A stretch of DNA of 64,000 nt from Siphonodentalium dalli (taxonomy: Eukaryota > Mollusca > Scaphopoda > Gadilida > Siphonodentaliidae). Where the stretch lies: assembly GCA_032622095.1 (NCBI GenBank), contig CP136066.1:152543152-152607151 (forward strand), written 5' to 3'. Positions within the stretch are counted from its first letter, which is position 1. Each line of letters starts with the position of its first letter. The translations under genes were made by a program, and so were the position numbers. A model generated the notes under the pieces. That model was given only the letters and a program-made list of their open reading frames with translations. It had not been told where the DNA came from and did not search any database. Positions 22,007-32,904 of the stretch are shown here, one piece after another.

Positions 22007-22063
22007 GTTCCATCTTGATCTGGTTCCAGGGAAGATTCTTGATGAATCGAACACTGAGAACTA

Positions 22064-22486
22064 ACCTGGATATAGTGTGTCTGACATTTACAGAATGAGG
22101 TCCCCAGAGAATGAATTTAGTGATGCTATCCTGCACAGCGGGCTAGCATCACCAAATTCACCCTCTGGGAACTTCATTCTGCTTAGGCCTCAAATACTAT
22201 GGGAGACATAGGATCAGATTGAAGTTCCCCAGTTGAAGTTGATGTTCACCCATTAGTCACCTTGATTATGCATTTTATCTTCTGTAATTTAGGGGATATA
22301 GAAACTAAACAAAAGGATAAGTAACTAAAAACAATGTTAATTTGAGAATATAGACACTTTCCAGAAAATGAGGCCTAAGCAGAATGAGGTCCAAGAGGGT
22401 GAATTTGGTATGCTAGCCCATTGTGCGGGGTAGCATCACTAAATTGACCTCATTCTGCAAATGTCAGACACACTATTTCCAGGCTT
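22064..22486. mobile_element. TIR element of the 'cagaatgaggtcccc' family, copy 2
   Basis: Outer ends 'cctggatatagtgtgtctgac' and inverse 'gtcagacacactatttccagg'. Internal blocks 'gctatcctgcacagcgggct', 'tatgggagacataggatcag' and 'aatttaggggatatagaaac' match 19751-20156 (inverted) and 53331-53525. Confidence 0.8.
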
Positions 22487-22854
22487 GGTGAAATCATGTT
22501 TACGGGTTTGAATTATCACTCTTTGAAAACCGGAGAGTGAACATTCTGCCCGCGAACATGTTCATGATCTGACCATAGTCTGTTGATGGTGTCGTTACTC
22601 GTCGTTCGCATCTTGGTGGTCAACCACAAGAATGCAGATTCAAATATATCCCTTCTATGCCTAATTGAGAGATTTCTTGAATAGTACACTTGTTCTGCAG
22701 ACTTTATCCATGTTTTCCACAAACAGCGCCATGGAGAAATATCACACAAATTCCAACATACAAGGGAACATCAAACACAGAACCACCACGACAACACATA
22801 CATTCTTCCCATGAATTCCCTGTAACAAACAAACAAACTCTGTTTGAACTAACA

Positions 22855-23333
22855 TTAGCTGCTCTGCTTCCTTGAGTGTCCTCGTGGCGGTAGTTCAGGC
22901 GTACTCTCACTATCACCGTTATAGTTCACCACAGTCGGTGCGAGGCATCCACGATCGGAATTGCGCCTCGGGAGCGTCGAACTAATAGCACTTATTCGCG
23001 TGTGAGCTGACGAACCCTGAGTCCTCGGCATTGTACTGAATGCCGAATCCCGTCGGGGAGGAATCGGAGGGGGAATATCGTTTGTAAAAAGCTCGGAAGA
23101 TAACCGTTCGACCCGCGGTGGGGGCGGAAGTGGTGGAACACCTGAAATGTCTGAGCTCATAGAGTCTGTGTTTCGTCGTCGTGGCGGCAGTGGGGGAGGA
23201 GTCGGCTCCTTATTGTCCATCAACGAATCATCCATTGAGTTTGTGTGGTAAGTGTTCGGGTTAGCGTGAATCATTCCTGGGAAACGACTGCTTGACGACA
23301 TTGAATTTAAACTCATTGTCGACGGGCCTGCAC
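22855..23333 (-). CDS. SOS1: SOS terminal exon: proline-rich SH3-binding tail
   Basis: The exon starts after the acceptor 'cgttacag' (23335-23334) in phase 1 and ends at TAA (22857-22855). It encodes about 158 residues of low-complexity Ser/Thr/Pro sequence with PxxPxR-type SH3 ligands 'PPPLPPRRR', 'PPPIPPRR' and 'ELPPRGHSRK', plus 'PPLPPPPR'. In SOS proteins such motifs bind the SH3 domains of GRB2/Drk. Basic residues follow each core as that interaction requires. Confidence 0.9.
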
Positions 23334-23729
23334 CTGTAACGTAAAAAACAATTTGGGTACAAAATACAAAGTGTAAAATCAATCGATCCCAAATACAAAA
23401 CTTGGAAATAGAAATTTACTAATTTTAATGCCCCATGTACCAGTCTGATTTGCCAAATTTGACTTATATTAATAGAGACAGATCGTGTAAATACACGAAA
23501 TTGCCTCAATTCCACGAAATCATTCCATGGTCACGCGGCAGACAGATGAATTATGGTATACATCAGATGTCATCTGCAACTTAGTCAAAAGGCTAATAGT
23601 ATAAATTCAATTAAATTCTGGGCGAACTGCCACCTTTTTTTATATACAAACAAGAGCTACACTGGGCTTGGCAAAATGCGCTGGTGTGCGTTCATGAACA
23701 GTACACAAACAAATAATGGTAGTGACTCT

Positions 23730-24240
23730 ACATTGTAGTATTGGTCTAAAAGAGCCATAAGTCAGCAAAAAATAGTCAGACTGAACCCTCAAACTTAAAA
23801 TGTATTTTGGTCTGGAAAACTCACATACCAAATTTGATTCCGATAAAATAAACCAAACTAAAGTAATCATCCGGAAACCTCAAATATTGAAAATTCTAAG
23901 TCGAAAAGAGCCATAAGTCTGTAAAAATATTAGGGCCAAACCCATTATCAAATTTGGCCTGTAATTTGGTCTGAAATACTCACATACCAAATTTAGTTCC
24001 GATAAAATAACCCAAACTAAAGTTATCATCTGGAAATATTGAAAATTTTAATAAATCGAAAAGAGACATAAGTCAGTACAAAATAATTGGAATTAACCCA
24101 AATTTGAACTTGACCTGTAATTTGGTCTGGAAAACTCACATACCAAATTTAGTTCTGATAAAATAGCCCAAACTAAAGTTATCATCCGGAAACCAAACTG
24201 CCGATGGACAGACCAATCACATAATACGGCCATTTTTTCA
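23730..24240. repeat. ~140-160-bp monomer array, SOS intron 11
   Basis: Three monomers with 'aaaagagccataagtc(a/t)g', 'ttggtctggaaaactcacat', 'accaaattt(g/a)(a/g)ttccgataa' and 'aagttatcatccggaaacc', ending 'ccgatggacagacc'. Structurally related to the 161-bp array at 11579 (ataactc.., ataccaaattt.., gttatc..). Confidence 0.8.
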
Positions 24241-24244
24241 AACG

Positions 24245-24330
24245 GGCGTATAAAGAGTGGTTAGAGCATTCGCCTTATATTACTGTCAACATAGTGTTGT
24301 GAGTTTGTGCCTGCTAGTGGACTGTATTAA
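24245..24330 (+). mobile_element. tRNA-derived SINE remnant
   Basis: 'gagtggttagagcattcgcc' resembles a tRNA A-box region, followed about 35 nt later by a degenerate B-box-like 'gtgagtttgtgcctgc'. No functional tRNA fold or anticodon stem is evident. A fossil SINE head is the likeliest reading. Confidence 0.4.
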
Positions 24331-24440
24331 CTTTGCCTGCAACAGTTGTTCCAGTTTTGAATTTGTGCTATGGCGAATGCTCTGTTCTACTCATTTGAGT
24401 TTAACACCAGCAACTTATGATGTTAACTCTAGCTACTCAC

Positions 24441-24672
24441 TGAGGTTAACAGTAGAAAAGACGTTATTATCACTGGATCCTGAAGCCGGCGGAGTCAGCG
24501 GGGTCGTTGGGGTAGTGGGAGTCAGTGGCAGTGGTGACGTATCACTGTTATCCTCTTCTGTGATTCTTTGGTAACCTGAATATGACCCGAATAAGTGTCG
24601 CGGTCCTCCTCCATGCCGGATCATCCCTGGTTTTATCCCTGGCGATTTCAGAGGATAGTCAAACTTTTTGGG
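24441..24672 (-). CDS. SOS1: SOS exon: end of RasGEF C-lobe and start of tail
   Basis: Acceptor 'tttgtttcag' (24674-24673) and donor CTCA|GTGAGT (24440). It starts in phase 0 with 'PKKFDYPLKSPGIKPG', very close to the SOS post-catalytic block. A Thr/Pro stretch 'PTTPTTPLTPPASG' follows that resembles the vertebrate 'RTPLTPPPASG' segment. It ends in phase 1, matching the terminal exon. Confidence 0.92.
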
Positions 24673-25019
24673 CTGAAACAAAGAAGAACATGGGATATTA
24701 AGACTGGCATGATGATTTGTCAACAACTCAACACTAGTATGTTGCGTATCCTGATACAGGAAATAATAAAATCTTTTGAATAGTTAGCAAATGGGACCTG
24801 AAGATGTATATAAATATGTTTTGTCTTATTCCGCAAAAAAACAAAAATTTTAACAAAAAATTACATAAAATTACTGGTAGACCTACATGTATAGATACCA
24901 AAGGTTTTTTTTTAGTCGAGGGGATGGGTGGGGGGGGGGTGTGGCGTCCCGGCCTAATCCTCAAACTTAGCTGTATATTGATGGATTTGGACTTTTCTTG
25001 GTATGTGAGTTAAAAGCTT

Positions 25020-26440
25020 CACACAGAAATTTTTGCCAGAGTTATGGCCCTTTTGTCTATGTAGCAATTGTAAGGCTGTTAGCCCGATAACTAATATATA
25101 TCAACCGATTCCATTCGTATTTGGCATATGGATCTCTTACAACAATATCTCAACTAGAGGTGTGACTGTCCCAATGGGACTAAGGATACCCCCCATGTTT
25201 TTAAAATACTAAGATGTTTCACATGTCAGTAAACATTTAGTTAAAATAATAAAATAAAAGTTCCCATTGCAGGTGCACAGCCCTAACCCTAATCTTAAAC
25301 CTATTGACCGAAAAATGTAGGAATAAAAGCTTGGACAAAATTATGCATGTTGCGAAATTGTTCTAAAGTAAAAAAAGGGGAATAACTCCACAAAACAAAG
25401 TCAGACAGACATCATAATCGCAGGTGCACAGGTTCTAAATATCAGTGCCAAGATTTAAAAAACATTGACCTAAAAATGTAGGAATAAAAGCTCGGACAAA
25501 ATTAGGCATGTTGCAAACAAATTTCTAAGTCTAAAAAGGGGGATCACTCCACCAAAAAATGTCGGACAGACGTCATAATCGCAGGTGCACAGGTTCCCAT
25601 GGTACTAAATATCTGTGCCAAGTTTTTTTTAAATTGACCTAAAAATGTAGGAATAAAAGATCGGACAAAATTATACATGTTGCGAAAAATTTCTAAGTCG
25701 GAAAAGGGGGGATAACTCCACCAAAAAAAGTCCGACAGACGTCATAATCGCAGGTGCAAAGGTTCCCATCGTGGTTGATGTTTGTGCCAAGTTTCACGGA
25801 AATTGATACAAAAATGTAGGAATAAAAGCTCGGACAAAATTGTGTCCACGGACGGATGGACCAACATTTGAGGAGATAGGTGGCTATTGAGTTATGCGGC
25901 TAAAATATATAATGTGGCTAAAATTTATGTGGCTATCAAGTAGTGGACAAACTTTTATGTGGCTATCAAGTAGTTAAAAGTAATACAATTTCTGATTGTG
26001 GATTCAGAACATGTAGGAATTATAGCAGAAGTAGCTCATTGAAACCCAAAAACCTGTAAACAGCAATTAGGACAGTTGAATAGGAGAAACTGACATGTCC
26101 GTGATTGGGTAGTTAGCCACATAACTGTCCGAACACCTCCTAATGGCTCCTATAGACAGATCATGAAGGTCCAAATCTATGAACTTTTTGTTTCCAACTA
26201 TTAAGTGGCCAAAAAATTAAATAAATGCTGATATGGCCAAATAGGTCATTTTAAAGGGTTGATCTCAACTCCATTAGGTGGCTAGCCACGTAACGGAAAT
26301 CAGCCACCCAACTATCCATTTTTCTTAAAATTGGCCACATAAACGTCAGATGTAAGCACGGACGGACGGTTCGACAGACAGACAAACGGGCAAGCTGATT
26401 CCAGTATACCCCCCACAACTCGTTGCAGGGGGTATAATCA
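25020..26440. repeat. monomer array with terminal hairpin, SOS intron 10
   Basis: Monomers around 25250-25850 repeat every ~150 bp with 'aaaatgtaggaataaaagc', 'tcggacaaaattatgcatgt', 'aagggggataactccaccaa' and 'gacgtcataatcgcaggtgc'. The block ends 'gacggacggttcgacagaca..agtataccccccacaactcgttgcagggggtata', a C-run/G-run hairpin shared by other blocks (31790, 53195, 54285). A nested foldback lies at 25872-26143. Confidence 0.8.
25872..26143. mobile_element. nested foldback/TIR element
   Basis: Left 'aggagataggtggctattgagttatg' and right inverse 'cataactgtccgaacacctcct' form imperfect inverted ends. The interior repeats 'ttatgtggctatcaagtagt' twice. Related 'gtggctagccacgtaacgg' lies at 26276. 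Confidence 0.5.
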
Positions 26441-26449
26441 AGTTTAAAA

Positions 26450-26935
26450 ATCAGGTTTGTCAGGTTTTTTTTGTCTAGTCCCCCTTTAAGGATGTTAGTT
26501 CGTAACTTGAACATATGTCAACTGACACCATTCATATTTAGAATATGGATCTTTCACACAATATCTCCATCGAGTTCGAAAACCAGGTTTGTCCGATTAT
26601 TTTATGTGAATTATGGCCCATAGTTTGTCTATTGTTATCAATTTTAAGACTGGTAGTGCTTTAACTTGAACATATGTCAACCAATAGCATTCATGTTTGA
26701 TATTTCACTCTTCTACAACATTATCTAGATCGAGTTGAAAATCAGATTTTCGCAATTCTTTCTATCTGTTCTAGCCTTAAGTTTGTCTACTTTTATCACT
26801 TTTAAGATCTTTAGTGTAACAACTTTAACAAACATCAACCGATTTCATTCATATTTGGTATATGAATCGTATCCAACAATAGCTCGATTGAGTACAAAAA
26901 CCAGGTCTTCAGAAATGAAACAGCTAATATAATGC
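26450..26935. repeat. degenerate ~155-bp monomer array
   Basis: Three monomers with 'aacttgaacatatgtcaacc', 'attcatatttgg(a/t)atatg', 'acaacaatatctc(c/g)atcgag' and 'aaaaccaggtttg'. Same general plan as the other arrays. Confidence 0.75.
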
Positions 26936-27007
26936 TAAATAAAACCAACAAAAACAGATCTATATAGACTATAACAATCAGGATTGGAGAAAAATTTTAA
27001 ATCTTAC

Positions 27008-27124
27008 AAATTTTAGAGGTTTTACGATATTTCTTGGTTCGATTTCCAGAGATTGGTAAAACAAGTAATCATAGAAATCCTTCTCCTCCATATCACCTAG
27101 TGGTGACAGCTTCTCAAAGTATTC
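27008..27124 (-). CDS. SOS1: SOS exon: RasGEF domain, C-terminal helices
   Basis: Too short for simple frame detection. Acceptor 'ctctacttcag' (27126-27125), donor ATTT|GTAAGA (27007). Its 39 codons read '[20 protein letters not shown]' then '[19 protein letters not shown]', collinear with SOS '[35 protein letters not shown]'. Phase 0 at both ends. Confidence 0.95.
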
Positions 27125-27149
27125 CTGAAGTAGAGAAGAAGAGACAATA

Positions 27150-27275
27150 TTAACCCTTACATAACTGGAGCTTCCTGAAATTTTTAGAAAACCAATGCGA
27201 ATGCATTCTCTTATATATGCGAGTCTCCCATAGGGAGCCTCCCATATATAAGATAATATATTAGCCTAACAATAT
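27150..27275. mobile_element. piggyBac-like MITE fragment
   Basis: TTAA|CCCTTACATAACTGGAGC then 'gcattctcttatatatgcga' and 'ggagcctcccatatataaga'. It is truncated before a right end, where the 85-bp repeats begin. Confidence 0.65.
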
Positions 27276-27282
27276 TTCCATA

Positions 27283-27575
27283 GGGGCAGTATATCTGTTT
27301 CTGGTAAAATATCGACCTAATTATCATAGCTTTTTATATGACCTACTCTGATTAACAGGTCTGTGCTGGGGCAGTATATCTGTTTCTGTTAAAATATCGA
27401 TCTAATTATCATTGCTTTTTATATGACCTACTCTGATTAACAGGTCTGTTCTGGGGCAGTATATTTGTTTCTGGTAAAATATCGACCTAATCATCATAGC
27501 TTTCTATATGACTTACCCTGATTAACAAGTCTGTTCCGAGGCAATATCTCTGGTTCTGGTACTGCTGTATTTCTC
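27283..27575 (-). repeat. 85-bp tandem repeats that include the 3' end and donor of a SOS exon
   Basis: 'gg(g)gcagtatat(c/t)tgtttctg' starts at 27283, 27368 and 27453, and the diverged exonic counterpart 'gaggcaatatctctggttctg' at 27538, all exactly 85 bp apart. Each unit includes '(c/t)tatatgac(c/t)ta(c)(c/t)ctgattaacagg', i.e. the splice donor read on the minus strand. The genuine donor is CAGG|GTAAGT; intronic copies read CAGA|GTAGGT, which still has GT. Confidence 0.9.
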
Positions 27576-27689
27576 CCGTGATTTCCGCGACTTTACGCCT
27601 TTTACTGAAGTTGATGAGACCTAGAGGTCCATGCTGCAGGAAGTCAGAATTTCCCTCCTCCGTGTGTAGAATATTTGTTAAGTACATGC
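27517..27689 (-). CDS. SOS1: SOS exon: RasGEF domain core
   Basis: Acceptor 'gtttttcag' (27691-27690), donor CAGG|GTAAGT (27516). It encodes '[18 protein letters not shown]', '[20 protein letters not shown]' and 'QNQRYCL', almost identical to SOS1/SOS2. It starts in phase 1 and ends in phase 0. The last ~50 bp and the first ~25 bp of the following intron form the right-hand unit of an 85-bp tandem repeat (see 27283-27575). Confidence 0.97.
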
Positions 27690-28026
27690 CTGAAAAACAA
27701 AACAGAAGGGAACCATAAATATTCGAGATTTGATTCGATGTCGATATCACCAGTGTGATTAGGTGTCTTGGACTCCCGATTTGAATATTTTTGATTATCC
27801 AAATTTCCCCATCATTGACATACTGTTTAAATCCAATTTTGAATTTGAAATCATGCATCTGCGATATTTGTCACCAGGCATATTGTGTTTAATTATTTAA
27901 TAATAATAATAATAGAGAACATTTATATAGCGCTTTTCCCAAAAGGCCCAAAGCGCTCGGCCACAACACAAGTTCACGCACAAATATGCAATATACAAGT
28001 GGGTCACGTAATAAACATGTGCAGAA

Positions 28027-30261
28027 CTAAGAGGCATCACTCTCAGGGACGACGTTTCCATAGTAGAATTTGAAAAGTTCCGATTTAAGTAATGTTTTAA
28101 AAGTGTCCATGGTATCGGCTTTCTTTGTGTCGGCCTGTAGCCCATTCCAGACGGACGGAGCATGATATTCAAATGATCTTCTTCCGTAGTTTTCCGAGTC
28201 ACGTCTAGGAACAGCCATCAGATTTAGCTCGAATTGCGGCGGAGAGTACATATTGAGAATAGAGTCAATATAAACCGGCAAAGGCTTTGTGATGTCATTT
28301 GGGAATTTCCTATAACAAAAAGTGGCACATTTATAATCAATTCGAGCTTCAATTGGAAGATAGTGTAGTTTCGCGAGAAGAGGTGTGACGTGGTCAAATT
28401 TATGTTTTCGTAGAGCAATGCGAGCCGAAATGTTAATTATTCTCTGCAGCTTTGCCAATTGATCTTGTGGCAGACCAGCGAATAGAGCATTGCAATAATC
28501 CAGTCGTGAAAATACAAATGAAGAGATCAAAGTCTTCGTGGATTCTACCGACAGATGTGATCGCATATGAGAAATACGCCGAAGTTCCAGAAATAAGGAC
28601 TTGCACAGTGTGTTTATATGGGACTTCATGGACAGTTCTTTGTCTAAAATCACTCCTAAATTTTTGGCGTTATCTGAGAATTCGATGTCGGCGCTGCCAA
28701 TGCGTAGGGAGGTAACCTTGATAGCTTTTAAACGCTGATCCGTACCACAAAACATTAGTTCAGTTTTGTTCTCGTTGATGTGAAGTTTGTTCACCTCCAT
28801 CCACTGTTTGACTTGCATCACCCCTGCGAGTTTTAAGTCTATATCGCACTGCTTAAAAGAAATGAACATCTGGGTATCATCAGCATACATGTGGTAGCTG
28901 ATACCGTTACCAGCTATTATGCTTCCGAGAGGTTGTGTGTATGCCGAATATAAAACGGGTCCCAGAACTGACCCCTGTGGAACACCGTATCGAATAGATC
29001 GTGATTTCGAACACGCGTTACCAATCACCACAGTTTGCGTCCGACCAGTTAGATAAGAAGTGAACCAGGAGAGGACTGTGCCAGAAACTCCAAATGTATC
29101 TGACAAGCGTTGGGTGAGAATATGATGGTCAATCGTGTCGAATGCCGCTGAAAGGTCGAGGAATGCTATGGCGGAGACAAGGCCATCATCTGCGGCACAC
29201 AGTAGATCGTTCGTGATGCGAATTAAAGCAGTTTCCGTACTGTGGTGCTTTCGATAAGCTGACTGAAATGGTTCGTTGAGATTGTTTTTATCCAGATGAT
29301 TCCTTAATTGATACAGAACCATCCGCTCAAGAACTTTAGAGACGAATGGAAGGTTGGATACCGGTCTGTAATTTTTTAGGACATTTTGATCCATATTCGC
29401 CTTCTTCAAAAGCGGTATGACAAGGGCCTCTTTAAAGTTTTGAGGCACGATGCCCTCCGTCATTGAAGAATTGATTAAATCCGCAATTGCCGGCGCTATT
29501 AAATCAATGTTTTGTATGAGGAGTTCGGTTGGAATAGGATCTAAAGAACACGTTGTGGGTGACATAGACTTCATAACTGTTATAACTTGCTCTGGTGTAA
29601 CACGACTGAAACTATATAATCTCTCTCCAGTGAATTTAGCAAATTCGGCACACCCTGGTGTTTGATCTATGTCCTGCCTTAGCTGAGAAACTTTATCCTC
29701 AAAGAAAGAGGCGAAGATATCAGGCAGTTTATCAAGAGGTTGATCATTCGGGAGAACAGATTTATTCGTTTTGCCGACCATGGTATTTGTGATGCTGAAT
29801 AGTGCCTTTGATTTACACTGTTGAATTTTGTCATTGTAATACTCTGATTTGGCCCGTTTTATGAGATCGATAACATGTTGGTTAGACTGTGAATACATTT
29901 CACGATGAACTGTTAGTTGACTTTTTCTCCATTTACGTTCAGTTTGCCTCCGTTCGCGTTTAGCTTCCACTATCTCCTCTGTCAACCAAGGTGCAGACGT
30001 CCTACTTTTAGCGGTGTGTGTTGTTAAAGGGGCATGCTTATTTATGAGTGTGATAAGTTTAGAATTTAAATCATTAGTCAGTTCAGCGCATGTTGATGTA
30101 TTCAAAGAATTCACGACATCTGACAAGTCACTGGAGAACGCAAGAGAATCTATGGGCTTCACGTTTCGAGATGTAATAGTTCGTTTTAGAGCTGACACAG
30201 GTTTAGCACAATCCACATTAAATTGAACTACATAATGATCCGATTTCGTTTTGTCGAACAC
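28027..30261 (-). CDS. LINE reverse transcriptase part of ORF2 (3' part, intact frame)
   Basis: A 744-codon open frame continues the endonuclease domain after the insertion ('VFDKTKSDHYVVQFN' is the C-terminal SDH region of the AP-type endonuclease). The non-LTR reverse transcriptase follows: 'NYRPVSNLPFVSKVLER', 'FQSAYRKHHSTETAL', 'FLDLSAAFDTIDHHIL' (first catalytic Asp), 'YGVPQGSVLGPVLY' and 'YHMYADDTQMF' (YADD). The C-terminal region has 'RLDYCNALFAGLP' and 'LHYLPIEARIDYK', common in CR1/L2-group elements. It copies its own RNA by target-primed reverse transcription. The apparent start is only where the frame re-emerges after the insertion, so it is not a true start codon. Confidence 0.92.
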   Translation of the reverse strand: MFDKTKSDHYVVQFNVDCAKPVSALKRTITSRNVKPIDSLAFSSDLSDVVNSLNTSTCAELTNDLNSKLITLINKHAPLTTHTAKSRTSAPWLTEEIVEAKRERRQTERKWRKSQLTVHREMYSQSNQHVIDLIKRAKSEYYNDKIQQCKSKALFSITNTMVGKTNKSVLPNDQPLDKLPDIFASFFEDKVSQLRQDIDQTPGCAEFAKFTGERLYSFSRVTPEQVITVMKSMSPTTCSLDPIPTELLIQNIDLIAPAIADLINSSMTEGIVPQNFKEALVIPLLKKANMDQNVLKNYRPVSNLPFVSKVLERMVLYQLRNHLDKNNLNEPFQSAYRKHHSTETALIRITNDLLCAADDGLVSAIAFLDLSAAFDTIDHHILTQRLSDTFGVSGTVLSWFTSYLTGRTQTVVIGNACSKSRSIRYGVPQGSVLGPVLYSAYTQPLGSIIAGNGISYHMYADDTQMFISFKQCDIDLKLAGVMQVKQWMEVNKLHINENKTELMFCGTDQRLKAIKVTSLRIGSADIEFSDNAKNLGVILDKELSMKSHINTLCKSLFLELRRISHMRSHLSVESTKTLISSFVFSRLDYCNALFAGLPQDQLAKLQRIINISARIALRKHKFDHVTPLLAKLHYLPIEARIDYKCATFCYRKFPNDITKPLPVYIDSILNMYSPPQFELNLMAVPRRDSENYGRRSFEYHAPSVWNGLQADTKKADTMDTFKTLLKSELFKFYYGNVVPESDAS

Positions 30262-30262
30262 C

Positions 30263-32904
30263 AGGGGTGCTATTCACCGGCTGGGTTTATAATATAGTCC
30301 AGGTAGTTTTACGAGGCGACGCTCAATGCGAAGCTGTCGGTGGACAAATAGATGGGAAGAGATCGCCGCGCCATATAGGATTATCCAATCAAGGTGATTG
30401 GCGTCAATCATAGATTGACCACCGGTCACATAAACATGCTGCGTGTAACAGTACACGTTTGTACACATTTCAACAATGAGCCACCGAGGAAAAGGACGTG
30501 GGGCAAAATATACACCGACGACATGAGGGGGTCTACAAAATAAATCCGTATATAGGGCCGGGGTGGGTGGATGGTCCAGAGGCCGAAACAATCGTGCTTG
30601 TAATTTTTTTCTCCAAAATGGGTTGTTTTTCAAACAATTTACAAGTACTGACCATGTAATGTTGTTTGTAAGCATGTTAGTATCATGTTTGTTGGCACAT
30701 GGCTATATAGACAGCTATAGTGACTATTCAGCCTCAGATTTAGCAACATTCTGGATTTCACAGGATCTCGTCCCACTTCTCATTGGAAAACCGTAATTTA
30801 GTACAAAAAATTAATGTATTACCCAGTTGTATTACCCGAATAAAAGTAATAAAATAAAAAACTGTATCACAAATACTACATGGTGAATACTCAATGATGA
30901 CTAGATATCATTGACCCGATTGTTGCATAACATGAAATTGAAAAGGGTATCTCATAAATTTCTAATGTCTGAAATACTGTCTTGTTCTGGCATGCAATCA
31001 AATTCATTCCTTCTGGTTATTTCTCATCTTTTTAAAGATTGCAAGTAATGTTAATTTGTAGCACTTATCCAACTGAATTGGTTATGATGAATGGCCGTTA
31101 CTGTTTATTGTTCAGACAATCCCAACTGAAGGTGACGCTATTCTCCTTGAATTTACGAACTTCATCTCGAAGCTTAAATACTGCTCAACAAGACTAAACT
31201 ACAATACTAATTGTATACTGTTATCGCTTACAAATTGATGATCTGAAATAATCTGATGCTTTCAGATGCTTTGAGAAATGAAATTCTTCAATGTCTTCAA
31301 AGTTCAAACTAAAATCAAGAATAAAATCTGACTGAGACTATACTGCAGACTCTAGTGCACAAATATACATACAAATGGTTGAGTTATTATAATGCAAAAT
31401 GTGTTTACGGATGGAACCAAGTTGGTAGCTCTGGTATGCATCGACAGGCAAAACCTGTGATATGCAGTAATATCTGCACACATCCTTCCCGTATCATTCA
31501 GGTCTATCACCATACCAAACCACTTCAAAATTCGACAACCGACACTTCAACTTATATGGCAAAAACTTTGTACGGATTGAATTTCATAAACAGGGCCCAT
31601 GGATAACTCTGGTAGGCATTGGTACTCACAATCCGTGATATTATGCATATTCGTTCCCCATTTCTGGTCCGTCACATGTCATAGAGCATCAAAATATGAC
31701 AACCGCCTCTTGAGTTATGATGCAAAATGTTTGTACGGACGGACACACGGACGGCTCGAGACGTCAACTATATACCCGCCGACTAATATCGGGGGTATAA
31801 TAACCATATATCTATGTGTATACCTAACCAAAACAATTCCCCTCCTCACCCACCCCGGTGGATAAGACTAAAGAGTTCTTTGATCATGAACAAATAATTG
31901 TAGAACCCCTGACCTGTTTACCACTATTTACACTGGCCAGTGTTCTCTGTCAGACTAAACACGCTCGATATATTAAGGCTATTATGCGGTCTAGGGCAAT
32001 TTGTGACATACATTGTACCTACACAATGCTTTATTGTTGTTGTTAGATACTGGAAACACCAGGAATCACCTGGAAATACAGTTTATTTTTCGTTTTTCGG
32101 ACCTGTGCTTTACCGATTAAGGATGTTATTGCTTGAGTCTTAATTTTACACACTTTACACCAAAAAAAGGATAGTGGAATGGGATTGAAAGGCAGTTAAC
32201 ACAGTTATTGAAGAACGGCTAAAAAAACTCTGAAATTTTGATAAAAACATGAGAAAGGGGTGGGTCCCTAACATTTGAAGGAACAAATTTGCACAAATGG
32301 GGTGGTGGGTCCATCGGGGTCGGAAAAAAACTTTTTGGGCTCTATATGTGCAATTGTTTTCCAGACCCGCCTCCCCCCCCCCCCCCCCCACTGCCGACGA
32401 GCGTAACACTTTTTTGGGCATTGTGGAGAGAAGAATCAAAATATTAAAGAACAAAGAAACCGGCACCATTCACCAGCGCCGGAAAAATGATTAATGGAAA
32501 TAAATTTCTTTGGAAATAGCAGGGAAATATCCAAACAGAACCAAAACACATACAAAATTCTTCGGAGACGTTATCTTCTTGGCTCTTCATTTTCACTGTG
32601 CTAATTAAAAAACCTCATTAATATAATTGAAACTCATTCTGCAGATATATAAACGCAAGCATGAGTCTCCACACAATTATACCCAAAAATTATACCGCTA
32701 TACATGCCGATTGTGGCCGGTGAGTGTTCATGAATTAGTCGTAAGACGGCGTCAATTGACAGGTGACAAATCTCATAGATTGGATCAATCACACCATCGA
32801 CAGCGTGTGTCGTTTGCGCTAAAGCAAAGATACCTTTGCGTTCAGCCGCTACCATATAAACTACCTGGTTTATAAAATAGTCTCGCTTGGTGAATAGCAC
32901 CCCT
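30263..32904. mobile_element. 2.6-kb terminal-inverted-repeat element inside the LINE
   Basis: Ends AGGGGTGCTATTCACC (30263) and GGTGAATAGCACCCCT (to 32904) are perfect inverses, and similarity continues as 'gtttataatatagtccaggtagtt' versus 'actattttataaaccaggtagttt'. Removing it joins LINE endonuclease codons '..TIRP' to 'VFDKTKSDH'. No convincing target duplication is visible at the junctions. The interior has no recognisable transposase. 31360-31800 is a monomer repeat ending 'gacggacacacggacgg..cgggggtata'. The superfamily is unassigned. Confidence 0.75.

Noticed and set aside
22855-23382. Taking the whole 175-codon minus frame as a separate gene
   Set aside because: The first ~16 codons are intron sequence upstream of a clear acceptor at 23335-23334; phase matches the preceding SOS exon.
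24245-24330. Functional tRNA gene
   Set aside because: A-box-like start present but no acceptor-stem pairing, no clear anticodon arm and a degenerate B box.
24257-24574. Plus-strand 105-aa frame
   Set aside because: Antisense to the SOS exon at 24441-24672; a composition shadow of the proline/threonine-rich coding strand.
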